DNA of 64,000 nt, taken from assembly GCA_030733815.1 (NCBI GenBank), contig JAUZQE010000005.1, positions 62,001 through 126,000 of the forward strand, written 5' to 3'. The notes beneath the pieces were generated by a model. That model saw only the letters and a program-made list of their open reading frames with translations. It was not told where the DNA came from and ran no database searches. The DNA comes from Yanghanlia caeni (GTDB lineage Bacteria > Pseudomonadota > Gammaproteobacteria > Burkholderiales > Burkholderiaceae_B). This document shows, piece after piece, positions 1-9,757 of the stretch; position 1 is the first letter of the stretch; every line of letters begins with the position of its first letter. The position numbers and the translations under genes were made by a program.

Positions 1-224
1 TCGGGAGACGTGCCGCAGGTCGGGTCGAGGGCAAGGGGTTCCCGGCCCAGCAGGGCGGCCAGCGCCGCGATGCCGGCGTCACCACCGGGGGGGCAGCGGT
101 TGATGGGCGCATCACCCGCGGCGATCGCCTCGGCGTAGGGGCGGCAGCCGGCATACCCGCATTTGGTGCATTGCGTCTGCGGCAGCAGGGCGTCGATACG
201 ATCGGCAAGCGTGGTGTGATTCAT
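1..224 (-). CDS. RnfB/RsxB-like iron-sulfur protein (N-terminal part; runs off the window)
   Basis: Only the first 74 codons are inside the window; the ATG is at 224. Cysteines at residues 19, 22, 27 and 44 form the C-x2-C-x4-C-x16-C pattern of the RnfB-type 4Fe-4S domain, with the family string GCRPYAEAI after the third cysteine. RnfB family proteins pass electrons within membrane-bound Rnf/Rsx complexes. This copy starts almost directly at the Fe-S domain and lacks the N-terminal membrane helix of enterobacterial RsxB, so it may be a soluble variant. No other rnf gene is in view. The family call is firm; the role is not. Confidence 0.8.
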   Translation of the reverse strand, partial: MNHTTLADRIDALLPQTQCTKCGYAGCRPYAEAIAAGDAPINRCPPGGDAGIAALAALLGREPLALDPTCGTSP

Positions 225-236
225 TGCAAAGAAACG

Positions 237-259
237 AAAAGCGGGGGGCATGCCCCCGC
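237..259 (-). terminator. Probable intrinsic terminator of phaZ
   Basis: Read on the minus strand, a GC-only stem (GCGGGGG pairing with the C-run, CATG in the loop) is followed directly by four T. It lies 27 bases beyond the stop codon of the PHA depolymerase gene and just before the RnfB-like gene. Confidence 0.55.
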
Positions 260-285
260 GGTTCAGCCCGGCAGCGCGCCGCGGT

Positions 286-1509
286 TCAGGCGGCGCGAAT
301 GAACTCGGCAATGCGTGGGCAGATGCCGTTTCGCCAGCGCCGGCCCGAGAAGATGCCGTAATGCCCGCAGCCGTCGGCGGTGTAATGCTGCTTGCGCCCG
401 GCGGGAATGCCACTGCACAGCTTGAGCGCGGCCCGGGTCTGCCCCAAGCCGGAAATGTCGTCGAGCTCGCCCTCGATGGTGAGCAGTGCGACCTTGGTGA
501 TGGCAGCCGGGTCGACCAGCACACCATCAATTTCCCATGTTTTGCGCGGCAGACGGTGTTCCTGGAACACGATGCGAATGGTGTCGAGGTAGAACTCGGC
601 GGGCAGATCGAGCACCGCATTGTATTCGTCGTAGAACCGACGGTGCGATTCGGCGTCGTTGTCGTCGCCCCGCAGCAGGTCGAGGTAGAAATCGTAGTGC
701 GATTTCATGTGGCGGTCGGGGTTCATGGCCACGAATCCTGCATGCTGCAGGAAGCCGGGGTACACCCGCCGCCCGGCACCGGGGTAGCGCGCGGGCACCC
801 GGTGAATGACGGTATCTTCAAACCATGAATACGGCTTGGTGGTGGCCAGCCGGTTGACCTGCGTGGGCGATTCGCGGGTGTCGATGGGCCCGCCCATCAT
901 GATCATGCTGCGCGGCTGACAGGGGTTGTCTTCGGCAGCCATGAGTGACACCGCAGCCAGAACGGGCACCGTGGGCTGGCAGACCGAGATCACGTGCGTG
1001 TCGGGGCCCAGGTATTCCAGGAATTCCTTGACGTAATACACGTAATCGTTCAGATGGAACGGGCCGTGCGACACATGCACCATGCGCGCGTCGATCCAGT
1101 CGGTGATGTAGACGTCGTGATTCGGCAACAGGGCACGTACCGTGTCGCGCAGCAGCGTGGCGTGGTGACCCGAAAGCGGGGCGACCAGCAGCACGCGCGG
1201 GTCGGCGGGGCGATCGGGTGGAGTTTCGCGTACGAAACGAACCAGATTGCAGAATGACTTCTGCAATACGATGCGCGGCTGTACCGGAATCTGCTGGCCG
1301 TCGATATCGGTGTGGTCAATTCCCCACTGCGGTTTCTCGTAATCTTTGCCCAGGCGGTGTACCAGTTCGTACGTGGCCGCGATATGGCGTGAAACGGGGG
1401 TATAGGCCAGGGGACTGTAGGGATGCGAGAACAGGAGCGAGCCCGAATCGGTGAAACGCGCCAGCGGGTTCAGAAAGGCGCGCTGGAGCTCGTGGAGGTC
1501 ATACAACAT
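286..1509 (-). CDS. phaZ: Intracellular polyhydroxyalkanoate depolymerase
   Basis: 407 residues, close to the size of Ralstonia-type PhaZ1. These cytoplasmic enzymes degrade amorphous PHB granules to hydroxybutyrate units for carbon release. They use an alpha/beta-hydrolase fold with a cysteine nucleophile instead of serine; here it is Cys177 in SVCQP. The likely acid is in GELDDISG and the histidine is His383 in GCGHYGIF. The start at 1509 begins [10 protein letters not shown], the conserved N-terminus. The gene appears to be transcribed alone: 136 bases separate it from fdxA upstream and a hairpin follows it. Its presence indicates a PHB-storing organism, although no phaC synthase is in this window. 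Confidence 0.93.
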   Translation of the reverse strand: MLYDLHELQRAFLNPLARFTDSGSLLFSHPYSPLAYTPVSRHIAATYELVHRLGKDYEKPQWGIDHTDIDGQQIPVQPRIVLQKSFCNLVRFVRETPPDRPADPRVLLVAPLSGHHATLLRDTVRALLPNHDVYITDWIDARMVHVSHGPFHLNDYVYYVKEFLEYLGPDTHVISVCQPTVPVLAAVSLMAAEDNPCQPRSMIMMGGPIDTRESPTQVNRLATTKPYSWFEDTVIHRVPARYPGAGRRVYPGFLQHAGFVAMNPDRHMKSHYDFYLDLLRGDDNDAESHRRFYDEYNAVLDLPAEFYLDTIRIVFQEHRLPRKTWEIDGVLVDPAAITKVALLTIEGELDDISGLGQTRAALKLCSGIPAGRKQHYTADGCGHYGIFSGRRWRNGICPRIAEFIRAA

Positions 1510-1645
1510 TGTGAGTGTTCCGCTGTGGTGTGTGACAGACCGTTGGAATGAGGGCCTGCAGGGCAGACCGGCAAGCCCATATTAGAAGCGTGATCTTAAC
1601 GTTCTGTGACAGGAATAGGTGATTACCACTAGCAGTACGAATTAT

Positions 1646-1969
1646 TCATGTCTCGAGATACTGACGCTTGTTGGGTTTGCCGTTCCATTCGTCGGCATCG
1701 GGCAGCGGCTCGCCGGAACGGTTTATCATTGAGAATATCGGCGAGAGCTCGGCATTCAGTGCAATGTATTCAACCTGATCCTTGGGCACGTCTTCCTCGG
1801 CGAAAATGGCATTGGCCGGGCATTCTGGCACACAGACCGCGCAGTCGATGCATTCGTCGGGGTCGATCACCAGGAAGTTCGGGCCTTCCCTGAAGCAATC
1901 CACCGGGCATACATCGACGCAGTCGGTGTATTTGCATTTGATACAGTTTTCGGTAACGACGTGAGTCAT
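1646..1969 (-). CDS. fdxA: Ferredoxin, 7Fe type (FdxA)
   Basis: A 107-residue ferredoxin carrying two clusters. Cysteines 9, 12, 17, 21 and 25 and the second group 40, 43, 46 and 50 ([12 protein letters not shown]) match the Azotobacter ferredoxin I type, which binds one 3Fe-4S and one 4Fe-4S cluster. The acidic C-terminal extension of about 50 residues, ending [10 protein letters not shown], is typical of proteobacterial FdxA. It is a soluble low-potential electron carrier; its partner in this organism cannot be told from context. It diverges from pncB across 137 bases that must hold both promoters. Confidence 0.94.
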   Translation of the reverse strand: MTHVVTENCIKCKYTDCVDVCPVDCFREGPNFLVIDPDECIDCAVCVPECPANAIFAEEDVPKDQVEYIALNAELSPIFSMINRSGEPLPDADEWNGKPNKRQYLET

Positions 1970-2106
1970 TTCAGCACTCCAAGATCAATTACGGGATTTT
2001 ACCTAATCCTGCAAGGTTGCTTCGGAACAACCCTTGACTCAGTCGGGTTCCGCTCGGGGCGCATCCGTGCAAGCATTGCCCCTCTTTGCGAGGACACTCC
2101 CACCTC

Positions 2107-3282
2107 ATGATCATTACTTCCCTGCTCGACACCGACCTGTACAAGTTCACGATGATGCAGGTCGTGCTGCACCATTTTCCGGCGGCCCAGGTCGAATACC
2201 GTTACAAGTGCCGCACGCCGGACATCAATCTGCGTCCGTATCTCGAAGAAATCCGCGACGAAATCGCGGCGCTTTGCCAGCTGCGCTTCAATGAAGAAGA
2301 ACTCGCGTATCTGCGCGGCCTGCGCTTCATGAAGAGCGATTTCATCGACTTTCTCGAGCTCTTTCATCTGCCCGAGCGGTGCATCACCGTAAGCGAAGGC
2401 GAAAAAGAAGGCGAGATCGCCATTTCGGTGAAAGGGCCGTGGCTGCACACGATACTGTTCGAAATTCCGGTGCTGGCCATCGTGAACGAAGTCTATTTCC
2501 GCAACGAGTGCCGCAACCCCAATTGGGAAGAGGGGCGCAGGCGCCTGCAGGAAAAGATGTCGCTCGTTACCGCCGACCCCTCGCTGGCCGACTTCCGGGT
2601 GGCGGAATACGGCACACGGCGTCGTTTTTCCAAGCGCTGGCACGACGAAGTGGTGCGCACCATGAAGGCGCAGATGGGCGAGCACTTTGCCGGCACCAGC
2701 AACGTGTGGATGGCGATGCGCCACGGCGTCACGCCTCTGGGCACGATGGCCCATGAGTACCTGCAGGCCTGCCAGGCGCTGGGCCCGCGGCTGCGCGATT
2801 CGCAGGTGTACGGGCTGGAAGTCTGGGCGCGGGAATATCGGGGTGATCTGGGCATTGCCCTGTCAGACACCTACGGGCTGGACGCCTTCCTGCGTGATTT
2901 CGACATGTACTTCTGCAAGCTCTTTGACGGCGCGCGTCACGATTCGGGCGATCCCTTCGTGTGGGGCGAGCGGGTGCTGGCGCATTTCGCGGCCAACCGC
3001 ACCGACCCGCGCACCAAGACGCTGGTATTTTCCGATGCACTCACGATGCCGCGTGCCATTGCCCTGGCGCGCCACTTTGCAGGCCGTTGCCGCATTGCAT
3101 TCGGCATTGGCACCAACCTTACCAACGATCTTGGTCACGAGCCGCTGCAGATCGTCATGAAAATGATTCGCTGCAACGGCCAGCCCGTGGCCAAGGTTTC
3201 CGACACCCCCGAGAAGACCATGTGCGAAGACCCGGCCTATCTGGCCTATTTGCGCCAGGTATTCCAGTTGCCCCCGGCATAG
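2107..3282 (+). CDS. pncB: Nicotinate phosphoribosyltransferase
   Basis: 391 residues. The enzyme joins nicotinate and PRPP, with ATP use, to form nicotinate mononucleotide in the NAD salvage pathway. Recognisable blocks are the N-terminal [10 protein letters not shown], the GTSNVWMAM stretch, MAHEYLQA (holding a candidate for the phosphorylated histidine) and RHDSGDP, which contributes to the phosphoribosyl site. The ATG at 2107 is preferred over an in-frame TTG at 2086 because the protein then begins [10 protein letters not shown] like its relatives, and a GAGGA-like ribosome site lies about 12 bases upstream. It probably stands alone or is read through into ridA, 70 bases downstream. Confidence 0.94.
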   Translation: MIITSLLDTDLYKFTMMQVVLHHFPAAQVEYRYKCRTPDINLRPYLEEIRDEIAALCQLRFNEEELAYLRGLRFMKSDFIDFLELFHLPERCITVSEGEKEGEIAISVKGPWLHTILFEIPVLAIVNEVYFRNECRNPNWEEGRRRLQEKMSLVTADPSLADFRVAEYGTRRRFSKRWHDEVVRTMKAQMGEHFAGTSNVWMAMRHGVTPLGTMAHEYLQACQALGPRLRDSQVYGLEVWAREYRGDLGIALSDTYGLDAFLRDFDMYFCKLFDGARHDSGDPFVWGERVLAHFAANRTDPRTKTLVFSDALTMPRAIALARHFAGRCRIAFGIGTNLTNDLGHEPLQIVMKMIRCNGQPVAKVSDTPEKTMCEDPAYLAYLRQVFQLPPA

Positions 3283-3352
3283 TCCGAACACTCAACAAGG
3301 GGAACTTCGGCATGGCGCCGGTTCTCTACTCATACAAAACCGGAGAAAAACA

Positions 3353-3706
3353 ATGCAGGAAATCGAACGCGTCAACGTCGAGAAGCGCCTTTCCGACATG
3401 GCGATCTACAACGGCGTGGCATATCTGGCGGGTCAGGTGCCCGATGATGCCGGGCTCGACATGGAAGGTCAGACGGCGCAGGTACTGGCCACGATCGACC
3501 AGCTGCTTGCCACGGCAGGCACCGACAAATCGCGCATCCTGATGGCTACCGTGTACGTGGCCAACATGAAGGAATTCGACGCCATGAACCGGGCCTGGGA
3601 CGCCTGGGTGGCACCGGGCAATGCGCCGCCGCGCGCCACGGTCGAGGCGCGCCTGGCCAACCCCGACTACAAGGTTGAAATCGTGGTGACTGCCGCACTG
3701 CGCTGA
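3353..3706 (+). CDS. RidA/YjgF family protein (enamine/imine deaminase)
   Basis: A 117-residue RidA-fold protein. Family members form trimers that hydrolyse reactive enamine/imine intermediates released by PLP enzymes. The C-terminal APPRATVEARLA segment contains the arginine that binds the substrate carboxylate in RidA proteins, and VEIVVTAALR is the usual last strand. The N-terminal part is closer to the RidA-like subgroup that begins with IERVNVEKRLS than to canonical RidA, so the exact substrate is uncertain. The ATG at 3353 follows a purine-rich GGAGAAAAACA. It converges with the flavodoxin-like gene, leaving only three bases between the stop codons. Confidence 0.85.
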   Translation: MQEIERVNVEKRLSDMAIYNGVAYLAGQVPDDAGLDMEGQTAQVLATIDQLLATAGTDKSRILMATVYVANMKEFDAMNRAWDAWVAPGNAPPRATVEARLANPDYKVEIVVTAALR

Positions 3707-3709
3707 GCC

Positions 3710-4222
3710 TTACACCAGCAGGGCGGCCAGCGTGCCGCCCAGGGTGCGGGCGGCATCGCGCTGCTCGGCGCTGAGTGTTTTGGCGGCGAGTATGGCTTGG
3801 GGCGTCTGGGCGTCGGTGTGAGCAATATATGGTTCGGCCACGGCGCGCAATCGCCACCCCGTGCAGATGCGTTGCACCTGATTCAGTGCCCCCTGGCCGT
3901 CGCTGCCGGCGGCGATCGCCAGCGCATAGGGGCGCCCGTTCACATGGTCGAGCACGTCGTAATAGCAGCGGTCGAAAAATTCCTTCATGGCGCCGCTGAC
4001 AGAGCCCAGGTTTTCGGGTGCGCAGAACAGGTAGGCATCGGCCTGCAGTACATCGGCCGCAACCGCCTGCCCCGCGGTACGTGTCACGATACGAAGTTGG
4101 TCGAGGGCGTCGAGCTCGTGAAGCACGTCACGCGCACCCTCTGCAGCCGCTTCGGCAAGCTGGCGTGCAGCGCCGGTGCGCGAGTGCCACACGATCAGCA
4201 GGGTTTTCCGGGCCGTATCCAT
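3710..4222 (-). CDS. Flavodoxin-like/NAD(P)H oxidoreductase-family protein
   Basis: 170 residues with a flavodoxin fold signature. After the first strand (LLIVWHSRTG) comes the S-x-T-G loop at about residues 14-17 that would hold the FMN phosphate, and ENLGSVSGAMKEFFDRCYY matches the aromatic and substrate side of small flavodoxin-like reductases. Such proteins carry FMN and take part in electron transfer or quinone reduction in the cytosol. No partner is encoded next to it: it converges with ridA and diverges from relA. The start at 4222 is the only good ATG before the first strand. The substrate is unknown. Confidence 0.8.
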   Translation of the reverse strand: MDTARKTLLIVWHSRTGAARQLAEAAAEGARDVLHELDALDQLRIVTRTAGQAVAADVLQADAYLFCAPENLGSVSGAMKEFFDRCYYDVLDHVNGRPYALAIAAGSDGQGALNQVQRICTGWRLRAVAEPYIAHTDAQTPQAILAAKTLSAEQRDAARTLGGTLAALLV

Positions 4223-4321
4223 TGTTCAGGGAATAAACATAAGGTCGCCGCGTGGCGGCCCTGGCAGGTAGTATAGGCGCTTGTGCGCCCGACACGTTTT
4301 CATATCGCCACAGCAGCAATC

Positions 4322-6547
4322 ATGGTCAACCGTTCCGAACCCGTATCAGAATTCGTGCCGTTCGATGACGCATGGCGCGAACGCGCCGAGAAAGGTCTCG
4401 ACAGCGAGGGGCGCACCCTGCTGCGCGATGCCGTGCGCTGGGCCGAAGAGGGCTTGGCCGATCGCCGTACCGATACGGGCGAACCGCTGGCCGTGCACGC
4501 GGCGGGTTCTGCCCTGATTCTTGCCGATATCGGCGCCGACGCGCAGGCGCGCGCCGCGGCCGTGCTGACCATGGTGCCCGCAAAGAAAGACGCGGGTGCC
4601 CATGCCGATCTCGAACAGGTGCGCAAGGTTTTCGGCCCGGCCGTGGCAACGCTTGTGCAGGGCGCACGCAGTCTGCTGCGTCTGGGCACCATCGCTGGCA
4701 CGGCCGCACCCGAAGGCGGGCCGCAGGGTCAGGACCAAAAGGAAATGCGGCGCAAGATGCTGCTTGCCATGGCAGCCGATCTGCGCATCGTCGTCATGCG
4801 GCTGGCCTCGCGGCTGCAGACGCTGCGCTGGCACGCCGCCGAAAAAGTGCCGTACCCCGTGGAACTCGCTCGTGAAACCATGGAGCTGTATACGCCCCTG
4901 GCCAACCGCCTGGGCATCTGGCAGCTCAAATGGCAAATGGAAGACCTCGCCTTCCGTTTTACCGATCCGGACACCTACCGCACGATTGCGCGGCAGCTCG
5001 AAGAAAAGCGGGTGGAGCGCGAGGCGCTGATCGATGCCGCAGTCAAGCGGCTGTACAAGGTGCTGGCCGAAGCGCATATCCAGGCCAAGGTCTATGGCCG
5101 GCCCAAGCACATTTACAGCATCTGGAACAAGATGCGCATCAAGCGCCTGCAGTTTCACCAGTTGTACGACTTGCGTGCGCTGCGTGTGATCGTGCCCGAT
5201 GAACGCAGCTGCTACGCGGTGCTGGCGCTGGTGCATTCGATCTGGACACCGCTTGCCGACGAATTCGACGATTACATATCCCGCCCCAAACCCAATGGCT
5301 ACCGTTCCCTGCATACGGTGGTCACCGATGAGCAGGGCCGCAGTTTCGAGATCCAGATTCGTACGGAAGAGATGCATCATTTCGCCGAGTACGGCATGGC
5401 GGCGCACTGGCTGTACAAAGAGTCGGGCGCGCGCGGCGGGCAGGCCGCGGCAACGTCGGGCTACGACCAGAAGCTCGCCTGGATGCGTCAGCTGCTTTCA
5501 TGGGATGGCGCGGCGCCGGCCGATGACGCCGGATTGGCTCCTGCGGCGGCCGACGACCGCATTTACGTGATGACGCCGCAGGCCCGCGTGATCGAGCTTC
5601 CGGCGGGTGCCACGCCTGTGGATTTTGCCTATCACCTGCACACCGATCTCGGGCATCGGTGCCGCGGCGCCCGTGTCGACGGCCAGATGGTTCCGCTCTC
5701 CACTGCGCTGCATACCGGGCAGATCGTCGAGATCATTGCTGCGAAATCGGGCGGGCCGTCGCGCGACTGGCTGAACCCGCAGCTGGGCTTTCTGGCAAGC
5801 CCGCGCGCCCGGGCCAAGGTGCGTGCCTGGTTCAATGCCGTTGAACTGCAGCAACGCATTTCGCATGGCCAGACCCTGGTCGAGAAAGAGCTGCAGCGAC
5901 TGGGCAAGACAGCCGTGAGCATGGAACAGCTTGCGCAGCAACTGGGCTTTGCACGCGCCGACGACCTGTACGTGGCGGTGTCGAAGGAAGAATTCAGCCT
6001 GCGCCAGATCGATTATCTGCTGAGCGGGCAGAAGGCGCGCGATGAACAGGAGCAGGACGACGCCGGGCGGCTGACACTGCGTACGCCGGCCAGCACCGCG
6101 GCCACGGGCAAGAGCGGGGTGCTGGTGGTGGGCGTGGACTCGTTGATGACGCAGCTGGCGCGCTGCTGCCGGCCCGTGCCGCCCGATGCGATCAGCGGAT
6201 TCGTCACCCGCGGGCGGGGGGTGTCGATCCACCGCAGCGACTGCCCGTCGTATGCCGCGCTGGCGCGCCGTCAACCGGAGCGGCTCATCGACGTGACCTG
6301 GGGCGATACCGGCAACACGATGTACCCGGTCGACATTGCCATTCATGCGCAGGAACGCCCCAATCTGCTGCGCGATCTTTCCGAAGTTTTCGCCAAGCTG
6401 CGCATCAACGTGATCAGCATCAACACGCAGAGCCGCCGATCGCTGACGCACATGGTGTTCACCATCGAGGTGCGCAGCGGCGAACAGACCACGCGCGCGC
6501 TGACGGCACTCAACGAGCTGGCGGGCGTCGAAGCCAGCCGGGCCTGA
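4322..6547 (+). CDS. relA: GTP pyrophosphokinase, RelA type
   Basis: 741 residues with the ATG at 4322, almost the length of E. coli RelA (744); an in-frame GTG at 4283 would add 13 unlikely residues. It makes (p)ppGpp from ATP and GTP/GDP on stalled ribosomes. The synthetase domain is clear (YGRPKHIYSIWNKM, YDLRALRVIV, RPKPNGYRSLHT) and carries E314-F-D-D317, the acidic EXDD motif of monofunctional RelA. The N-terminal domain is a hydrolase remnant without the His-Asp metal motif. A TGS domain follows at roughly residues 405-465, then a conserved Cys-rich segment (ARCCRPVPPDAI) and a C-terminal ACT domain. A separate SpoT is expected elsewhere in the genome. Confidence 0.95.
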   Translation: MVNRSEPVSEFVPFDDAWRERAEKGLDSEGRTLLRDAVRWAEEGLADRRTDTGEPLAVHAAGSALILADIGADAQARAAAVLTMVPAKKDAGAHADLEQVRKVFGPAVATLVQGARSLLRLGTIAGTAAPEGGPQGQDQKEMRRKMLLAMAADLRIVVMRLASRLQTLRWHAAEKVPYPVELARETMELYTPLANRLGIWQLKWQMEDLAFRFTDPDTYRTIARQLEEKRVEREALIDAAVKRLYKVLAEAHIQAKVYGRPKHIYSIWNKMRIKRLQFHQLYDLRALRVIVPDERSCYAVLALVHSIWTPLADEFDDYISRPKPNGYRSLHTVVTDEQGRSFEIQIRTEEMHHFAEYGMAAHWLYKESGARGGQAAATSGYDQKLAWMRQLLSWDGAAPADDAGLAPAAADDRIYVMTPQARVIELPAGATPVDFAYHLHTDLGHRCRGARVDGQMVPLSTALHTGQIVEIIAAKSGGPSRDWLNPQLGFLASPRARAKVRAWFNAVELQQRISHGQTLVEKELQRLGKTAVSMEQLAQQLGFARADDLYVAVSKEEFSLRQIDYLLSGQKARDEQEQDDAGRLTLRTPASTAATGKSGVLVVGVDSLMTQLARCCRPVPPDAISGFVTRGRGVSIHRSDCPSYAALARRQPERLIDVTWGDTGNTMYPVDIAIHAQERPNLLRDLSEVFAKLRINVISINTQSRRSLTHMVFTIEVRSGEQTTRALTALNELAGVEASRA

Positions 6548-6663
6548 CTGCCGGGGGGCGACCCGCGCCGCGGCTGCCCGTCACCCGGGCTCACCGGCGC
6601 AAGGGCTGCTAAAATGCCTGATTCGGAACCTCGGCTTGCGCCGTGCACTGAGAGAGTAAAGCT

Positions 6664-7863
6664 TTGGAACCTTACAACCTTCCTGACGGCGACGGGCATT
6701 TTGGCCGGTTCGGCGGCTCATTCGTGGCGGAAACGCTGGTTCACGCGCTCGACGAGCTCAAGGCCGCCTATGCGCGTTACCGCAACGATCCCGAATTCCT
6801 TCGTGAGTTCCACTACGAGCTCAAGCATTTCGTCGGGCGCCCCAGCCCCGTGTACCACGCCAAGCGCTGGTCAGAACATCTGGGCGGCGCGCAGATCTGG
6901 TTCAAGCGCGAAGACCTCAATCACACCGGTGCGCACAAGGTCAATAATTGCATCGGGCAGATTCTGCTCGCCCGCCGTCTGGGCAAGCAGCGCATCATTG
7001 CCGAAACCGGCGCCGGGCAGCATGGTGTGGCTACCGCCACCGTGGCGGCCCGCTACGGGCTCGAATGCGTGGTGTACATGGGCAGCGAAGACGTGCGCCG
7101 CCAGGCGTCGAACGTGTACCGCATGAAGCTGCTTGGGGCCACCGTGGTGCCGGTCGAATCGGGTTCACGTACCCTGAAAGACGCCCTGAACGAGGCCATG
7201 CGCGACTGGGTCACGAATGTGGAAAACACGTTCTACATCATCGGCACGGTGGCCGGCCCGCATCCCTATCCCGCAATGGTGCGCGACTTCCAGTCGGTCA
7301 TCGGCAACGAATGCCTCGAACAAATGCCTGAAGACGCCGGTGCGCAGCCCGACGTCATCGTTGCGGCCGTGGGCGGGGGTTCAAACGCGATGGGCATTTT
7401 CTACCCCTACATCAACCACGCCGACGTGCAGTTCGTGGGCGTTGAAGCGGCGGGTCGCGGGCTCGATTCGGGCGCGCATGCGGCGTCGCTGAACGCCGGC
7501 TCGGTGGGCGTGTTGCATGGTAATCGCACCTACGTGCTGCAAGACGATGACGGCCAGGTGCTGGCCACGCATTCCATCTCGGCGGGGCTCGATTACCCCG
7601 GAGTGGGGCCGGAGCATGCCTGGCTCAAAGACAGCGGCCGGGCCACGTACGCCACCATTACCGACGACGAAGCGTTGCAGGCGTTTCACGACTGCTGCCG
7701 TTTCGAAGGCATCATGCCTGCGCTGGAATCCTCGCATGCCATTGCGCAGGCCGTGAAGATGGCGCCCACGCTGTCGCGCGACAAGATCATTCTCGTGAAC
7801 CTTTCAGGCCGAGGCGACAAAGACATGCATACCGTTGCAGAATGCAGCGGCATACAGTTGTAA
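6664..7863 (+). CDS. trpB: Tryptophan synthase beta subunit
   Basis: 399 residues. It condenses indole with serine to give tryptophan, using PLP bound to Lys92 in [17 protein letters not shown] binds the cofactor phosphate. The start is TTG at 6664, placed nine bases after GAGAGTAAAG, and gives the family N-terminus [14 protein letters not shown]. No ATG gives a plausible beginning. It is followed by trpA after 19 bases. In many Burkholderiales trpF lies just upstream, but here relA does, so trpF must be elsewhere. Confidence 0.96.
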   Translation: MEPYNLPDGDGHFGRFGGSFVAETLVHALDELKAAYARYRNDPEFLREFHYELKHFVGRPSPVYHAKRWSEHLGGAQIWFKREDLNHTGAHKVNNCIGQILLARRLGKQRIIAETGAGQHGVATATVAARYGLECVVYMGSEDVRRQASNVYRMKLLGATVVPVESGSRTLKDALNEAMRDWVTNVENTFYIIGTVAGPHPYPAMVRDFQSVIGNECLEQMPEDAGAQPDVIVAAVGGGSNAMGIFYPYINHADVQFVGVEAAGRGLDSGAHAASLNAGSVGVLHGNRTYVLQDDDGQVLATHSISAGLDYPGVGPEHAWLKDSGRATYATITDDEALQAFHDCCRFEGIMPALESSHAIAQAVKMAPTLSRDKIILVNLSGRGDKDMHTVAECSGIQL

Positions 7864-7882
7864 TGAACGGGGTCGTTGCACA

Positions 7883-8722
7883 ATGAACGCTTCCAACGAG
7901 CGGCTGTCCGCCGCTTTTGCGCGCCTCTCGGGCCGCACTGCGCTGGTTCCCTACATCACCTCCGGTGATCCTTCCATTGCGGCCACGCCCAAGCTCATGC
8001 ACGCGCTGGTGCGCGCCGGGGCCGATATCATCGAACTGGGTGTGCCGTTTTCCGACCCCATGGCCGATGGCCCCGTCATTCAGCGCGCCGCCGAACGCGC
8101 CATCGCGCGGGGTACCGGGCTGCGTCAGGTGCTTGAAATGGTGGCGCAGTTCCGTCGCGAAGACACCACCACGCCCGTTGTGCTCATGGGGTATGCGAAC
8201 CCTGTCGAGCGCATGGGGCAGCAGACGTTCGTCGATGCGGCACGCGAAGCCGGCGTCGACGGGGTGCTGGTGGTCGATTACCCACCCGAAGAAATCTCCG
8301 AATTCGCCGCCATGCTGCATGCGGCGCGCATCGATCCCATTTTCCTGCTTGCCCCCACCTCCACCGAAGCCCGCATGAAGGCTGTGGGCGAGGTGGCGCG
8401 CGGCTATGTGTACTATGTGTCGCTCAAGGGTGTCACAGGCGCAGGTCACCTCGACACCGACGACGTCGCCCGGCGCCTCGAAGTCATCCGTCGCCACGTC
8501 AGCGTGCCGGTGGGCGTGGGTTTCGGCATTCGCGACCCGCAAAGCGCCCAGCGCCTGTCGCAGTGTGCCGACGCCGTCGTCATCGGCAGCAAGATCATCG
8601 AAATCATGGAAGCGGCCGTCAAGGACGCCCAGCAAGAGGGTGCCTCGCAGCAGGATATCGACCAGCGCGCCATACAGGCCGCCGCCGACTGGCTGGCGGG
8701 CATACGGGCGGTGCTCGACTGA
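7883..8722 (+). CDS. trpA: Tryptophan synthase alpha subunit
   Basis: 279 residues of TIM-barrel enzyme that splits indole-3-glycerol phosphate and channels indole to TrpB. The catalytic pair is Glu51 ([13 protein letters not shown]) and Asp62 (MADGP). The glycine-rich phosphate loop [10 protein letters not shown] is present. The ATG at 7883 gives [15 protein letters not shown], the normal N-terminus; the upstream in-frame extension overlapping trpB has no support. It sits between trpB and accD and is probably cotranscribed with both. Confidence 0.96.
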   Translation: MNASNERLSAAFARLSGRTALVPYITSGDPSIAATPKLMHALVRAGADIIELGVPFSDPMADGPVIQRAAERAIARGTGLRQVLEMVAQFRREDTTTPVVLMGYANPVERMGQQTFVDAAREAGVDGVLVVDYPPEEISEFAAMLHAARIDPIFLLAPTSTEARMKAVGEVARGYVYYVSLKGVTGAGHLDTDDVARRLEVIRRHVSVPVGVGFGIRDPQSAQRLSQCADAVVIGSKIIEIMEAAVKDAQQEGASQQDIDQRAIQAAADWLAGIRAVLD

Positions 8723-8772
8723 CCCTGTTGCCGGGCCAGGCCTGGCGGGTCGAAAACACTCAGGAACGAACA

Positions 8773-9648
8773 ATGAGCTGGATAGACAAAATCCTTCCAC
8801 CGCGCATCAACCGCAACGGCGGTGACGGTGCGGGCAAGCGAGTGCCGGAAGGTCTTTGGGTCAAGTGCCCCGCATGCGAGTCGGTGCTTTACAAAGAAGA
8901 CCTCAAGGCCACTCTCAACGTCTGCCCCAATTGCAATCACCACATGCGTATCGGGGCTAGGGCGCGCATCGACGCCCTGCTCGATGAGGAAGGGCGGGTG
9001 GAAATCGGCCATAACACCCGGCCAATGGATCCCCTGAAATTCCGCGACACGCGCAAATACCCCGAGCGCATCTCAGAGGCCACCAAGCAGACAGGCGAAT
9101 CCGAAGCCATGGTCGTCATGAGCGGCACGATTCACGCAGTGCCCACCGTGCTCGCCTGTTTCGAGTTCGAGTTCATGGGCGGCTCCATGGGTTCGGTGGT
9201 GGGCGAGCGCTTCTGCCGGGGCGTTCAGGCGGCCATCGACAATCGCACGCCGTTCATCTGCGTGTCGGCTTCGGGCGGGGCGCGCATGCAGGAAAGCCTG
9301 TTCTCGCTCATGCAAATGGCCAAAACGAACGCCATGCTCACCCGTCTGGCGGCGAACCGGCTGCCGTTCATCAGCGTGCTGACCGACCCCACCATGGGTG
9401 GTGTATCGGCCAGTTTTGCATTCATGGGTGATATCGTCATTGCCGAACCCAAGGCGCTCATCGGTTTTGCCGGCCCTCGCGTCATTGAACAAACGGTGCG
9501 CGAAAAGCTGCCCGAAGGCTTCCAGCGCGCCGAGTTCCTGCTCGAGAAGGGCGCCGTCGACATGGTGGTCGATCGCCGCGAGATGCGCCAGGAACTTGCC
9601 CAGCTGCTGGCCATGCTGATGCGCCAGCCGGCCGACATCGTGCAATAA
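8773..9648 (+). CDS. accD: Acetyl-CoA carboxylase carboxyltransferase subunit beta
   Basis: 291 residues. AccD pairs with AccA to transfer the carboxyl group from biotin to acetyl-CoA, the committed step of fatty acid synthesis. The N-terminal zinc ribbon has Cys32, Cys35, Cys51 and Cys54, and the crotonase-fold core shows [10 protein letters not shown] and [12 protein letters not shown]. The ATG at 8773 follows AGGAAC and gives the usual [10 protein letters not shown] start. It is last in trpB-trpA-accD, an arrangement common in beta- and gammaproteobacteria, and ends at the shared terminator opposite rne. Confidence 0.97.
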   Translation: MSWIDKILPPRINRNGGDGAGKRVPEGLWVKCPACESVLYKEDLKATLNVCPNCNHHMRIGARARIDALLDEEGRVEIGHNTRPMDPLKFRDTRKYPERISEATKQTGESEAMVVMSGTIHAVPTVLACFEFEFMGGSMGSVVGERFCRGVQAAIDNRTPFICVSASGGARMQESLFSLMQMAKTNAMLTRLAANRLPFISVLTDPTMGGVSASFAFMGDIVIAEPKALIGFAGPRVIEQTVREKLPEGFQRAEFLLEKGAVDMVVDRREMRQELAQLLAMLMRQPADIVQ

Positions 9649-9680
9649 AGCCCTCCACACATAAAAAAAAGTAAAAGGAA

Positions 9681-9719
9681 AAGCAAAAGGCCCTGTGAAG
9701 TTCACAGGGCCTTTTGCTT
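9681..9719. terminator. Perfect inverted-repeat terminator shared by accD (+) and rne (-)
   Basis: Two 19-base arms, 9681-9699 and 9701-9719, are exact reverse complements around a single central G. The GC core is GGCCCTGTGAA and the outer ends are AAGCAAAA and TTTTGCTT, so each strand ends in a T-rich run. It lies between convergent accD and rne and can stop transcription from both sides. Confidence 0.9.
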
Positions 9720-9757
9720 GAATGGCACCCGGCTGCGCGCCGGGTGCATGCGCCGGA

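Noticed and set aside
3301..3330. Sigma-E-like promoter (GGAACTT and a TCTAC about 17 bases later) before ridA
   Set aside because: The -10 part matches poorly and GAACTT alone is common; not enough to call.
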